This document shows positions 46,919 to 56,450 of a stretch of 64,000 nt of DNA, piece after piece (position 1 is the stretch's first letter; each line of letters starts with the position of its first letter). The stretch is from Streptococcus salivarius (GTDB lineage Bacteria; Bacillota; Bacilli; Lactobacillales; Streptococcaceae), in the NCBI RefSeq assembly GCF_002094975.1, contig NZ_CP015283.1, forward strand, positions 1,535,501-1,599,500. The letters are read 5' to 3'. The notes under the pieces are model-generated. The model saw only the letters and a list, made by a program, of their open reading frames with translations, searched no databases and was not told the origin of the DNA. A program made the position numbers and the translations under genes.

Positions 46919-48064
46919 TTAACCAAAGAATTTCTTAGCGATATCTTGACCTTGTTTAATTTTAGCCCATTGTTGTGGTGTTGCCAATTCATTACCTGAG
47001 TCACATGAGGCGAAACCACATTGGTGAGAAAGGAAGAGACGCTCTTTAGGAAGGATTTGACTAGCTTTTTCAAGCAAGTCAAGAACACGTTCTTCGTCAT
47101 CAAGTTCAGTTGTTTTAGATGACAAAAGTCCTAGTACAACTTCAGCCTTGCTGTCTTTGAGGGCTTCGAGAGCCTTGATGTCGCCAGCAGTATCGCTGTC
47201 CCATTCAAGGAAGAAGCGATCATAGTGTTGCTCTGCCAAGAACTTCTTAGCAATGGCTTCGTAAGTTCCTTCGGCAGCAGAACGGCTTTCATAGTTACCA
47301 CGACAGTTGTGTGTCCAAACCGTTAAACCAAGTTCGTGAGCATAGTCTACAACCTCGTTATTGATAGCTACAAACTCATCAGCCAATTCTGCCAAATCAG
47401 AATTAGCTTCCGCAAAGAAACTTGCAGGGTTTGATGGGTCAAAGAGTTCCCAGAGACAGTCATCAAATTGAACGATTTTTCCACCTACTGCCTTGTATTC
47501 TTCCAAGAATTCTTTATAGGCATTAATCAAACCTTTTTTGAGGTCTTCATTAGTTTCATAGACTTGCCCAGGACCAGCCAAACGGTCAAAGATAGCAAGT
47601 TCAGTATAAGCATGAGCTGGACCCCAGATAGTTTGTTTAGTATCTTCATCACCAGCTTCAGCTTTAACCAATTTATAGATATCTAGATAATGGTGGTTTT
47701 TACCTGAGAGTGGTTCAGTGATACGAATACCAATATCTTTACGAGTCTCATATTGTCCGCCATCGTGGTCTTTGAATGTATAACCGTGCTCAGCAATGTA
47801 GCGTTCAATACCTTTGAGACCCCAGACAAAGTCCAAGTGCCACATAGAACGCCCAAACTCACCATCAGTAAGAATATCAATACCGTTAGCCTGTTGGTCA
47901 GCCACAATTTGCTTAATATCTGCAGTTTCAGTTTCTTGATAACCGTGGAGGGCATCGTAGAAAGGATACTGGATATCGTCACGGTGCTCGATTTCGTCCT
48001 TGTATTTACGGAGATCTGCAGGACGAAGGAGAGAACCAACTAATTGAAATTTAGATTTTGTCAT
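46919..48064 (-). CDS. MetE-like cobalamin-independent methionine synthase II family protein (YxjG/YxjH type)
   Basis: 381 residues, corresponding to the C-terminal catalytic barrel of MetE. Features are VGSLLRPADLR, DILTDGEFGRS, VQFDDCLWELFD, HNCRGNYESR and the zinc-ligand region LSHQCGFASCDSGNEL. ATG 48064 (MTKSKFQLVGSLLRP) is chosen because GAGGTGA sits just upstream; the alternative GTG 9 bases earlier lies inside that ribosome-binding site. A 17-bp MtaR/MET-type palindrome in the promoter supports a role in methionine or S-adenosyl-homocysteine salvage. The exact methyl donor is unknown. Confidence 0.88.
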   Translation of the reverse strand: MTKSKFQLVGSLLRPADLRKYKDEIEHRDDIQYPFYDALHGYQETETADIKQIVADQQANGIDILTDGEFGRSMWHLDFVWGLKGIERYIAEHGYTFKDHDGGQYETRKDIGIRITEPLSGKNHHYLDIYKLVKAEAGDEDTKQTIWGPAHAYTELAIFDRLAGPGQVYETNEDLKKGLINAYKEFLEEYKAVGGKIVQFDDCLWELFDPSNPASFFAEANSDLAELADEFVAINNEVVDYAHELGLTVWTHNCRGNYESRSAAEGTYEAIAKKFLAEQHYDRFFLEWDSDTAGDIKALEALKDSKAEVVLGLLSSKTTELDDEERVLDLLEKASQILPKERLFLSHQCGFASCDSGNELATPQQWAKIKQGQDIAKKFFG

Positions 48065-48146
48065 AAGATTCACCTCAAAATAAGATTTTACAACTATAAT
48101 ACTTTTTATTTATTTCGATTGAAAATAGTTATTTTCTTTCTGTGGG

Positions 48147-48163
48147 TATAGTTTAAGACTATA
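48147..48163 (-). promoter_or_regulatory. MtaR/MetR-type (MET-box-like) operator
   Basis: TATAGTTTAAGACTATA, a near-perfect palindrome matching the streptococcal methionine regulator motif TATAGTTTNAAACTATA, 83 bp upstream of the MetE-like gene. Confidence 0.65.
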
Positions 48164-48231
48164 TAAGGTTTTGGTCTGCAAAATGATACTTCCTATAGTA
48201 GAATGAAAAGAAAACAATGAAGGTTGGGAAC

Positions 48232-48645
48232 ATGCAAAAAACATTTTTTATTATTAAACCAGATGCTGTAAAACGACACTTGATGTGACAAGTTATTGAT
48301 CGTATTGAACGTCGTGGCTTCATTATTGAACGAATGGAAATGCTGACACTTGATGAAGAACGACTTAAAGAACATTATGCTCAATTGGTTGATAAACCTT
48401 TTTTCCCTAGCATTGCAGAATTCATGATGAGTGGTCCATCAGTGATTGGTATTATTTCTGGTTCAGGTGTTATCAAGTCATGGCGTGATATGATGGGAGC
48501 AACTAATCCAGGCGATGCTGCACCTGGAACGATTCGTGGAGACTTTGCAACAGCACCAGATGGTGACATGATTCCAAATATTGTTCATGGCTCTGATTCA
48601 GATGAATCTGCGGCTCGAGAAATTAAGATTTGGTTTGGTGAGTAG
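48232..48645 (+). pseudogene. ndk: Nucleoside diphosphate kinase, interrupted by an in-frame stop
   Basis: From ATG 48232 (GGTTGGG before it) the frame reads MQKTFFIIKPDAVKRHLM, then TGA at 48286-48288 where family members have glycine (GGA would give the usual LxGxVxxRIE), and continues in the same frame [18 protein letters not shown] ... to the stop at 48645. The catalytic histidine (NIVHGSDS) is downstream of the stop and intact. A restart at ATG 48334 would lack the KPD lysine and first beta strand and is unlikely to be active. It is one substitution from a normal 137-codon gene. Confidence 0.92.
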
Positions 48646-49340
48646 GATGGATTTAAAGCTGGTTTATTTAATTAAAACACTTTAACTAAAAGGAGTTGTA
48701 GAATGAGCAACAGCGATAACTTTTGCTGTTGCAGTTGATGTGTCTATATAAACGTGAGCAACTGTCTTTTTGACACTAACAATTCTACTCAATATTATTA
48801 CGAAAATTCGTAGGTGATATCGTTGTTAAACTTAACTTTTTGGCTGTTTATGGTGGTACTTAATTTGCTCTTCGTAGGTTTGTGGTACAATACAAACTTC
48901 GGTATATGACTTGAACGATTCAGGTACTATAGTAAATATCAAGGTACCGGTTACTGTTAAGACTTCAATATTGTTTGATATTCTACATTAAGTAGGAAAA
49001 AACGCTAATAATAACGATGATTTGTTAGTGATAAATGTTAGCATTTTTTAAGAAGTTCCATTACTAAGTTTTTAGCCTAAGATATAAAAACTAATGACTT
49101 TCTAAAATCTTTGGTTTTAGGATTTTTTTATTTCTTGAAAATCACTAGTCATGCTAGTGATTTCAAAAAACTTCTAGTAATGTGTCAAAAAATGTCACAA
49201 TGGAATTGAAAGTCTTTCATCTAAATATAGATATCAAATTATTTATGAAAAGTACTGAGCAATTATTAGTCAACTCTTTCATTTATTTTGCAACAAAAAG
49301 AGTGTAGAATACATGAGGTTGGGTCTTGTGCATGTTAATC
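48646..49340 (+). other. Long non-coding stretch with decayed coding traces
   Basis: No intact gene lies between ndk and the LPXTG adhesin (1,141 bp). At 48703 an ATG with an excellent AAAAGGAG site opens a 12-codon frame (MSNSDNFCCCS, stop at 48738) whose DNA also forms a hairpin GCAACAGC / GCTGTTGC (48707-48732). Around 48910-48980 the sequence reads YDLNDSGTIVNIKVPVTVKTS in one frame, a coding-like remnant without start. AT-rich sequence fills the rest, with a small hairpin CACTAG-TCATG-CTAGTG near 49144-49160. Probably a degraded gene region. Confidence 0.4.
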
Positions 49341-49345
49341 AATAT

Positions 49346-49508
49346 CTCCAAAACTAAGCATTTTATCAGTTAGGGGGAGCTTAAAAGTGTAAGAGTAACC
49401 TACTGGTATAGTTACCCGTAGGGATGAGTAGTTTTAAGTGATAATTATAAATAGTCTAAGCTCTGAACTACACTCCAAGAGTTAGATTTTTCTGTCTAAC
49501 TTTTGGAG
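49346..49508 (+). ncRNA. Candidate structured RNA (three consecutive hairpins)
   Basis: H1: CTCC and CTAA (49346-49357) pair with TTAG and GGAG (49370-49379). H2: CTTAAAA (49380-49386) pairs with TTTTAAG (49432-49438), enclosing CCTAC-T-GGTA-TAGT-TACC-C-GTAGG (49399-49422). H3: CTCCAAGAGTTAGA (49473-49486) pairs with TCTAACTTTTGGAG (49495-49508), fourteen pairs. H1 ends exactly where H2 begins. No coding frame covers it. It could be a small RNA or a leader; a known class was not recognised. Confidence 0.55.
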
Positions 49509-49723
49509 GTCAGTACAATTATAGTTGATTTTTTTCATAATCTTTCCAATAAAAATATTAAAGCGAATCAATCTATCTATTATAAAATTAAACCTTCTAT
49601 TTGTAATGTCAACACTATTCACAATAGGATTTTGTCTATCAAATACTTTGATATTAAAAAGTATTTGAATTTAAGAATCTAATAGAGTTTAAAGGAATGG
49701 GTATTTTTATGAGATATCTCAAA

Positions 49724-49751
49724 TTGACATGGTTCTTTCTTTTGTTAGAAT
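49724..49751 (+). promoter_or_regulatory. Promoter of the LPXTG adhesin
   Basis: TTGACA (49724-49729), 16-bp spacer, TAGAAT (49746-49751), 35 bp before the start. Confidence 0.7.
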
Positions 49752-49786
49752 ATGAGCATAACTAAATATAGAAGGACGTAATTTAA

Positions 49787-52700
49787 ATGGGGAAAAAGGA
49801 ATTACAACGTTATTCACTCAGGAAGTCTAGCCTTGGTGCGGCTTCTGTTCTTTTGGGGACTGCAGTTCTTGCAGTAGGAGGTTCAAATGCAAGCGCTGAT
49901 GAAGTTGCAACAACTACAGATTCAGCAACACCAGCAGTTGAAGCAACAGATGCTGTTGAAGAAAGCACTTCTGCCGTAGCAGATTCAACTGAAAAGAAAG
50001 TTGTTAACGTTACTGAGGAAGGTAACACAACTGTTACAACGAGTGAAGTAACAAATACAAGCTTAGAAGCTGCAAAAACAGCTGCAACTAACGAAGGGGT
50101 TGAGGTTAAGGAAGAACCTGCTCAAACCAAAGAAACTGTTGAAGCAGCTGCTGCAGATAATAAAGCACAAGCAGAGAAAATCAATACAGTCGTTTCTGAT
50201 TATAAAGCGGCTAAAGAACAATACAAGTCAGATAAAGCTGACTATGATAAAGCAAAAGCAAACTATGATGCAAAATTAGCTGAGAAAGCACTTGCTGATA
50301 AAACAAATGCTGAAGCTCAGGCTAAATATGATACTGAAAAAACAGCTTATGATAAAGCTTCAGAGCAATACCAAATTGCTAAGCAAGCTTATGACTCAGC
50401 TCTTTCAGAGTACAAGACTAAGAAAGTTACTTATGATGCTAAGGTAGCAGAAAAAGAAGCCGCTGATAAAGAAAATGCGCTTTCTGCAGCTAAATACCAA
50501 GCAGAATTGGCAACATATAACCAAGCAAAAGCTGATTATGAAGCAGCTCTTGCTCAGTACAATAGCGATAAAGCCAAATACAATGCTGAAAAAGCTAACT
50601 ATGATAATAAAGTAGCTGAAAAAGTTGTTACGGAAAAACGTAACGCTGAAGCTGAAGCTAAATATCAAACTGAGCTAGCAGCATACAATGAAGCAAAAGC
50701 TAAATATGATGTAGAAAAAGCAGCATATGACAAGAATCTTGAACTTTATAACGCTAAGAAAACAGCTTATGAAGCAGATCTTGAAACAAAACAAGCTATT
50801 GAAAAATACAATGCAGATGCTAAAGCTAAGTACGAAGTAGCCTTGGTTGTCTACAATGAGCAAAAAGCTAAATATGACCTAGAGTACCTTGAGTATCAAA
50901 ACAAATTAGCTGTCTACCAAACAGCACTTAAACAATACCAAGATGCTAAAACAGCTTACGATAAATACATGAATGATCCTGTATATCGTAACCTTAAAGA
51001 TGCTGAAGTTGTTCAAGAATTGACTTTCCAACGTGAAAACGATGCGACACACAAAGTTGAAGGTGTAAGCAACTACTTGACAAAAGAAGCACAAGAGCGT
51101 CTTAACACAAGTAATGTTTTCCAATATGACTCTAACAAGTTACAAGCATCTGACATTGTTTCAAATAGCCCTTGGACAAACACTGAAGACGAGTGGATTC
51201 AAGTTAAAGAAGGTGACAAATTTGTTGTTACTTATGATGGTTTGAACCAATCAAGCATGCTTGTTGAGAATGAAGCATCAGCAATCAAACGTGTTGTATA
51301 CCGTTACGAAATCGTTAGCCTTCCATCAAACGACGGAAAAGGTATCGCGAAAATCAGTAAGGATCCAACAGTAACTATGACAGTTGGAGCGTCAACTGAT
51401 CAAGATAAACCGGTTAAAGTAGCTGTAGATGTTGAGTTTTACGATAAAGATGGTAAAATGTTCAACCTTAGTGAGCGTAATGCTATCGTAGCACTTAACT
51501 CACTTAACCACTGGAACGGTGCAGCTTATGTTGAAACATCTGAGCGCCCACGTCCACTTACAGTAGAAGCGAAAGACGTTAATGGTAATACTGTTCGCGG
51601 TACTTACAATCCTTACGCAGATGGTTCTACTTTGGCAATCCAAAACGGTGAAGTTGTTACAAAATCTGGTTACGCAGATTTTGGTGGAGCTACTGTTAAC
51701 GTTTCAGATGAGAACCCACTTAAGGTAGTGGTTCCTATCTCTGACTGGAATGGTTCAGAATGGGTTGTCTCACGTGAAATTCCAACTGATGTAACAACTC
51801 TTAATGCTTCAGGTAGTGGTAATGGCCACGCTCTTGGTAACCAAGATTATACGTTTGGTGATAAAGATGATGTTATTGGTTCATACAGTGTTTCTGCTGA
51901 AACTGGTTTGATTACATTCACACCTAAGAAAAAATACCAATCAACACGCCACCAAGAATATGTAAATATTGGTGATAACCAATTCATCGCTATTCCAAAA
52001 TCATCAGTTACTTATGATGCTGCTACTAAAGAAGTAACATCAGTCAATGATAACCAATACATTGACCACGGTGCAGTCTTTAATGGTGAGACAACATCAG
52101 AATTGACAGGTTGGGATAACGCTGATTCACCTTACCTCTACTATGGAGGTGCAGGTATCAAGATGACTAATGGTCACTTGGTATTTACTGCTGAAGGTGC
52201 AAATGCTGATGGTGCACCAACAGTTTATTGGTTCGCAATCAACTCTAACCTTGGTTTGCCTAAGAATCCAGGTGAAAAACCTGAAGAACCTAAGGCACCA
52301 ACACCACCAACAGCACCGGTTAAACCAGTGGTTAAAACAGTTGGTATCAATCCACAAGAACCAACACCACCAACACCTCCAAAAGAGCCAGTGGCACCAA
52401 CGCCACCAACACCAAAAGTGGTTGAAGTTCCTGGTAAACCACAAGAACCAACACCTCCAAAAGAGCCAGTGGCACCAACGCCACCAACACCAAAAGTGGT
52501 TGAAGTTCCTGGTAAACCACAAGAACCAACACCACCAACAGGTCCAACGGCACCAACGCCACCAACACCAAAAGTAGTTGAAGTTCCTGCTAAACCAGTA
52601 GAACCTAAAACTCCTGAAAAACCAAGTGTTGTATGGCACAAGAACTATGTCGTTGAGAGAGAGTCTCACGTGGTACCACCAACTCCACCGACTACTCCAC

Positions 52701-52900
52701 AAACACCACCAACACCTGTTACTCCTCCAACTCCAGTGACACCACCAACTACACCAACTCCAGATACTGAAGTTCCTGTAGTGCCTCAAGCTGAGTTGCC
52801 ACAAACTGGTGAGCACACTAGCAATGCTGGATTGATTGGACTTCTTTCAATGATTTTTGCAGCCTTTGTAGGATTCTTCAAACGTCGTAAAGAAGATTAA
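49787..52900 (+). CDS. LPXTG-anchored surface adhesin with antigen I/II-type A-repeats and GbpC-like domain
   Basis: 1037 residues. A signal peptide of the YSIRK-related type (LQRYSLRKSSLGAASVLLGTAVLAVGG, residues 6-32) ends near ASA-DE. Residues about 115-395 are long helical alanine/lysine/tyrosine repeats (YDxKVAEKxxADKxNAxAxAKY), as in the A region of antigen I/II. Residues about 410-810 match the glucan-binding protein C/V-region fold (ELTFQRENDATHKVEGVSNYLTKEAQ, SPWTNTEDEWIQVKEGD). From about 830, proline-rich repeats (PKVVEVPGKPQEPTPPKEP) form the wall-spanning stalk. LPQTG (1004-1008), a hydrophobic helix and KRRKED end it, the sortase A signal. It lacks the three C-terminal isopeptide domains of full antigen I/II proteins. 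Likely binds host glycoproteins or glucan. Confidence 0.9.
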   Translation: MGKKELQRYSLRKSSLGAASVLLGTAVLAVGGSNASADEVATTTDSATPAVEATDAVEESTSAVADSTEKKVVNVTEEGNTTVTTSEVTNTSLEAAKTAATNEGVEVKEEPAQTKETVEAAAADNKAQAEKINTVVSDYKAAKEQYKSDKADYDKAKANYDAKLAEKALADKTNAEAQAKYDTEKTAYDKASEQYQIAKQAYDSALSEYKTKKVTYDAKVAEKEAADKENALSAAKYQAELATYNQAKADYEAALAQYNSDKAKYNAEKANYDNKVAEKVVTEKRNAEAEAKYQTELAAYNEAKAKYDVEKAAYDKNLELYNAKKTAYEADLETKQAIEKYNADAKAKYEVALVVYNEQKAKYDLEYLEYQNKLAVYQTALKQYQDAKTAYDKYMNDPVYRNLKDAEVVQELTFQRENDATHKVEGVSNYLTKEAQERLNTSNVFQYDSNKLQASDIVSNSPWTNTEDEWIQVKEGDKFVVTYDGLNQSSMLVENEASAIKRVVYRYEIVSLPSNDGKGIAKISKDPTVTMTVGASTDQDKPVKVAVDVEFYDKDGKMFNLSERNAIVALNSLNHWNGAAYVETSERPRPLTVEAKDVNGNTVRGTYNPYADGSTLAIQNGEVVTKSGYADFGGATVNVSDENPLKVVVPISDWNGSEWVVSREIPTDVTTLNASGSGNGHALGNQDYTFGDKDDVIGSYSVSAETGLITFTPKKKYQSTRHQEYVNIGDNQFIAIPKSSVTYDAATKEVTSVNDNQYIDHGAVFNGETTSELTGWDNADSPYLYYGGAGIKMTNGHLVFTAEGANADGAPTVYWFAINSNLGLPKNPGEKPEEPKAPTPPTAPVKPVVKTVGINPQEPTPPTPPKEPVAPTPPTPKVVEVPGKPQEPTPPKEPVAPTPPTPKVVEVPGKPQEPTPPTGPTAPTPPTPKVVEVPAKPVEPKTPEKPSVVWHKNYVVERESHVVPPTPPTTPQTPPTPVTPPTPVTPPTTPTPDTEVPVVPQAELPQTGEHTSNAGLIGLLSMIFAAFVGFFKRRKED

Positions 52901-52927
52901 GTGGTGCTATTAAATTAGTTCCCCATC

Positions 52928-52960
52928 AAAACTAGATTCTATTTAGGATCTAGTTTTTAT
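52928..52960 (+). terminator. Adhesin terminator
   Basis: AAAACTAGAT / ATCTAGTTTT with 10-nt loop and T-rich tail. Confidence 0.85.
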
Positions 52961-53059
52961 TTTTGCTCGGTTTTCCTCCCTCATTTCATTTCTATTTACT
53001 GGTGAAACATGTTATAATTGTCTTGAACGACTATTATAGAAAGATGCAAGGAGACGAGC

Positions 53060-53740
53060 ATGGAAGAACTTAAGAAAATCGCTGGTGTAACCGCTGCCAA
53101 ATATGTTGAAGATGGAATGGTTGTTGGACTCGGTACAGGGTCAACAGCTTACTTCTTCGTAGAGGAAATTGGCCGTCGTATTAAGGAAGAAGGTCTTAGT
53201 GTTGTTGGTGTAACGACATCAAGTCAAACCACTAAACAAGCTGAGGGCTTAGGCATTCCTTTGAAGGCAGTGGATGACATTGACAGTATTGATGTTACTG
53301 TTGATGGAGCCGACGAAGTAGACCCTCAACTCAACGGGATTAAAGGTGGCGGTGGTGCCCTTTTGATGGAAAAAATTGTCGCTACACCTACAAAAGAATA
53401 TATCTGGGTGGTTGATGAGTCTAAAATGGTTGATCAATTAGGTGCTTTCAAATTACCAGTTGAAGTGGTTCAATATGGTGCTGATCGTCTGTATCGTGTC
53501 TTTGAGTCGAAGGGTTATAAGCCATCATTCCGACTTACGGAGCAAGGTGACCGCTTTGTTACAGATATGAAGAACTATATCATCGATCTTGATTTAGGTA
53601 AGATTGAAAATCCAGTAGCTCTTGGTGAAGAACTAAAAGCTATGACAGGGGTTGTTGATCATGGATTGTTCAATGGCATGGTTAACAAAGTCATCGTTGC
53701 AGGAAAAGACGGTGTTAAGGTCGTTGAAGTTAAGGCCTAG
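53060..53740 (+). CDS. rpiA: RpiA, ribose-5-phosphate isomerase A
   Basis: 226 residues. [44 protein letters not shown] and the catalytic aspartate/lysine blocks are intact. Interconverts ribose- and ribulose-5-phosphate. AAGGAGACG precedes the ATG. It heads a salvage block with deoB, punA and deoD, which feed ribose phosphate from nucleosides into the pentose phosphate pathway. Confidence 0.96.
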   Translation: MEELKKIAGVTAAKYVEDGMVVGLGTGSTAYFFVEEIGRRIKEEGLSVVGVTTSSQTTKQAEGLGIPLKAVDDIDSIDVTVDGADEVDPQLNGIKGGGGALLMEKIVATPTKEYIWVVDESKMVDQLGAFKLPVEVVQYGADRLYRVFESKGYKPSFRLTEQGDRFVTDMKNYIIDLDLGKIENPVALGEELKAMTGVVDHGLFNGMVNKVIVAGKDGVKVVEVKA

Positions 53741-53860
53741 TCCGATTTTTATTCCCCTCACTTTTAATGAGGAAAACTAATTAATTATTTTCAAACTATT
53801 AAATAATATAGAAAGGCAAGAGGTAATTTCGAAAAGATTTTAGCTCTTTGTGGTGTTATT

Positions 53861-55072
53861 ATGTCCAAATTTAACCGAATGCATTTAGTCGTTCTTGATT
53901 CAGTAGGAATTGGTGCTGCTCCAGATGCCAATGACTTTGTCAATGCAGGTGTGCCAGACGGTGCTTCAGATACCCTTGGTCACATCTCTAAATCTGTAGG
54001 ATTGAATGTGCCAAATATGGCTAAGCTTGGTCTAGGAAATATTCCTCGTGAAACACCTTTGAAAACAGTACCAGCAGAAAGCAACCCAACTGGTTATGCA
54101 ACAAAATTGCAGGAAGTGTCTCTTGGTAAAGATACGATGACTGGCCACTGGGAAATCATGGGTCTCAATATTACTGAACCTTTTGATACTTTCTGGAACG
54201 GATTCCCAGAAGAAATTCTCACTAAAATTGAAGAATTCTCAGGCCGTAAAGTCATTCGTGAAGCTAATAAACCATACTCAGGTACAGCTGTTATTGAAGA
54301 CTTTGGACCTCGTCAAATGGAAACTGGTGAATTGATTATTTACACTTCAGCTGACCCAGTTCTTCAAATTGCTGCACACGAAGACGTTATCCCTTTGGAT
54401 GAGTTGTATCGTATTTGTGAATATGCGCGTTCAATTACTCTTGAGCGTCCAGCTCTTCTAGGGCGTATCATTGCGCGTCCTTACGTTGGTGAGCCTGGAA
54501 ACTTCACTCGTACATCTAACCGTCGTGATTTGGCTGTCTCACCATTTGAACCAACTGTTTTGGATAAATTGAATGAAGCTGGTATCGATACTTATGCCGT
54601 TGGTAAAATCAATGATATTTTCAACGGAGCTGGTATCAACCATGATATGGGACACAACAAATCAAATAGTCACGGTATTGATAATTTGATTAAAGCTATG
54701 ACTTCTGAAGACTTCAAACATGGTTTCTCATTCACAAACTTGGTAGACTTCGATGCTCTTTATGGACACCGTCGTGACCCACATGGATATCGTGATTGCT
54801 TGCACGAATTTGACCAACGTTTGCCTGAAATCATTGCTGCTATGCGTGAAGATGATCTCTTGATGATTACAGCAGACCACGGAAATGATCCAACTTATGC
54901 AGGTACAGACCATACTCGTGAGTATATTCCTTTCTTGGCTTATAGCCCATCATTCAAAGGAAATGGACTTATTCCAGTAGGTCATTTCTCTGACATCTCA
55001 GCAACTGTCGCTGAAAACTTTGGTGTAGATAAAGCCATGATTGGTGAAAGCTTCTTGGATAAACTTATCTAA
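53861..55072 (+). CDS. deoB: DeoB, phosphopentomutase
   Basis: Converts (deoxy)ribose-1-phosphate to the 5-phosphate. 403 residues; alkaline-phosphatase-fold metal sites in [12 protein letters not shown], the phosphorylated threonine in KDTMTGHWE, and [16 protein letters not shown]. The start is ATG 53861; there is a TTTGTGGTG rather than a strong ribosome-binding site, so MHLVVLD six codons later is a possible alternative. Confidence 0.95.
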   Translation: MSKFNRMHLVVLDSVGIGAAPDANDFVNAGVPDGASDTLGHISKSVGLNVPNMAKLGLGNIPRETPLKTVPAESNPTGYATKLQEVSLGKDTMTGHWEIMGLNITEPFDTFWNGFPEEILTKIEEFSGRKVIREANKPYSGTAVIEDFGPRQMETGELIIYTSADPVLQIAAHEDVIPLDELYRICEYARSITLERPALLGRIIARPYVGEPGNFTRTSNRRDLAVSPFEPTVLDKLNEAGIDTYAVGKINDIFNGAGINHDMGHNKSNSHGIDNLIKAMTSEDFKHGFSFTNLVDFDALYGHRRDPHGYRDCLHEFDQRLPEIIAAMREDDLLMITADHGNDPTYAGTDHTREYIPFLAYSPSFKGNGLIPVGHFSDISATVAENFGVDKAMIGESFLDKLI

Positions 55073-55073
55073 A

Positions 55074-55619
55074 ATGAAGCGCTATGCATTTTTGGTTCGT
55101 GGGATAAACGTTGGTGGTCGTCACAAGGTAGTCATGGAGGAATTTTGTCGTGAATTAGAAGAACTCGGTATGTCACATGTTTCTTCCTATATAAATAGTG
55201 GAAATCTTTTCTTTGATTCTACCTTGATGAAAGAGGAACTCCTCTTAGTTTTAGAGGAATTTCTAAATAAGGCTTATCCATTTATTAAGGTATTTTCTCT
55301 TTTTACTCTTGAAGATTATCAAAATGAAGTGGCCTCATTACCTAAGTGGTGGGAGGATGATTTCTATAGAAAAGACGTCCTCTTATTCACTGAAAGACTT
55401 GATAAGAACGAAATGAAGAAGGTTATTAACTCTTTAGAGTTGAAAGATGAAATACTTCATTTTGGTCAACTTGGTGTCTACTGGGTAAAGTATGATAAAT
55501 CAACTTATAGCCAAACAGCTTATCATAAGAAGTTATTGAAAACACATTTTTATCCTGATATAACCATTCGAAATGCAAGAACTTTTTCAAAAATTGGTCA
55601 TTTTTTAAGAATGAAATAA
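55074..55619 (+). CDS. DUF1697 family protein
   Basis: 181 residues beginning MKRYAFLVRGINVGGRHKVVMEEF, the DUF1697 hallmark, with YINSGNLFFDS and the C-terminal TIRNARTFSKI. Starts 1 bp after the deoB stop, so it is co-transcribed and probably coupled; the frame is open upstream to 55041 but ATG 55074 is the family start. Function unknown in this family. Confidence 0.85.
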   Translation: MKRYAFLVRGINVGGRHKVVMEEFCRELEELGMSHVSSYINSGNLFFDSTLMKEELLLVLEEFLNKAYPFIKVFSLFTLEDYQNEVASLPKWWEDDFYRKDVLLFTERLDKNEMKKVINSLELKDEILHFGQLGVYWVKYDKSTYSQTAYHKKLLKTHFYPDITIRNARTFSKIGHFLRMK

Positions 55620-55637
55620 AATTTAGGGAGAAATAAC

Positions 55638-56447
55638 ATGTCGTTACTTGAAAAAATTAGAGTTACTCAAGCGTTTTTGGAAAGCAAAGGAATTGAAAAA
55701 CCTGAGTTCGGTTTAATCTTGGGTTCTGGACTTGGTGAGTTGGCTGAAGAAGTTGAAGACGCAGTTGTTATTGATTATGCGGATATTCCAAACTGGGGAC
55801 AATCAACGGTTGTCGGTCATGCTGGAAAACTTGTTTACGGAACTTTGTCTGGACGTAAGGTTTTGGCTCTTCAAGGGCGTTTCCATTTTTATGAAGGAAA
55901 TCCGCTCGAAGTCGTTACTTTCCCTGTACGTGTTATGAAAGCTCTTGGATGTGAAGGAGTTGTTGTAACCAATGCAGCAGGTGGTATCGGCTTTGGCCCT
56001 GGTACTTTGATGGCCATCACTGACCACATTAACATGACTGGTCAAAACCCATTGATCGGTGAAAACTTGGATGATTTTGGTCCACGTTTCCCTGATATGT
56101 CTAAAGCTTACACACCTGAATACCGTGAAACCGCTCATAAAGTGGCTGATAAACTTGGTATCAAATTGGATGATGGTGTTTATATCGGTGTGACTGGTCC
56201 AACTTATGAAACTCCAGCTGAAATCCGTGCTTATAAGACACTAGGGGCAGATGCTGTTGGGATGTCTACAGTTCCTGAGGTTATTGTTGCAGCTCACTCT
56301 GGTTTGAAAGTTCTTGGTATCTCATGTATTACTAACTTTGCGGCTGGTTTCCAAGAAGAATTGAACCACGAAGAAGTGGTGGAAGTGACTGAGCGTGTCA
56401 AAGGAGATTTCAAAGGATTGCTAAAAGCGATTCTTGCTGAACTCTAA
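55638..56447 (+). CDS. punA: Purine-nucleoside phosphorylase I (PunA, inosine-guanosine type)
   Basis: 269 residues of the trimeric PNP class: LILGSGLGELAEEV, VGHAGKLVYGTLSGRKVLALQGRFHFYEGN, TNAAGGIGFGPG, and TYETPAEIRAYKTLGADAVGMSTVPEVIVA. Phosphorolyses purine nucleosides, supplying ribose-1-phosphate for DeoB. TAGGGAGAAATAAC precedes the ATG. Complements the hexameric DeoD encoded downstream. Confidence 0.95.
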   Translation: MSLLEKIRVTQAFLESKGIEKPEFGLILGSGLGELAEEVEDAVVIDYADIPNWGQSTVVGHAGKLVYGTLSGRKVLALQGRFHFYEGNPLEVVTFPVRVMKALGCEGVVVTNAAGGIGFGPGTLMAITDHINMTGQNPLIGENLDDFGPRFPDMSKAYTPEYRETAHKVADKLGIKLDDGVYIGVTGPTYETPAEIRAYKTLGADAVGMSTVPEVIVAAHSGLKVLGISCITNFAAGFQEELNHEEVVEVTERVKGDFKGLLKAILAEL

Positions 56448-56450
56448 AAT

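Noticed and set aside
48286..48288. TGA in ndk as selenocysteine or programmed read-through
   Set aside because: No SECIS-like hairpin follows, the position is a glycine in the family, and the lineage is not known for selenocysteine; a nonsense mutation is simpler.
49395..49421. Pseudoknot pairing GTAAC/GTTAC with CTAC/GTAG
   Set aside because: A nested hairpin (CCTAC-GGTA/TACC-GTAGG) uses the same bases with more pairs, so the knot is not needed.
52300..52620. Spaced DNA repeats that might be taken for a CRISPR array
   Set aside because: They are in-frame proline-rich protein repeats of the adhesin with no unique spacers; the same holds for the Ser repeats at 3085-3600.
52127..52816. Minus-strand frame of 229 codons rich in tryptophan and cysteine
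   Set aside because: It is the antisense of the adhesin's proline-rich repeats (CCA/ACC codons read backwards as TGG); no ribosome-binding site or family similarity.
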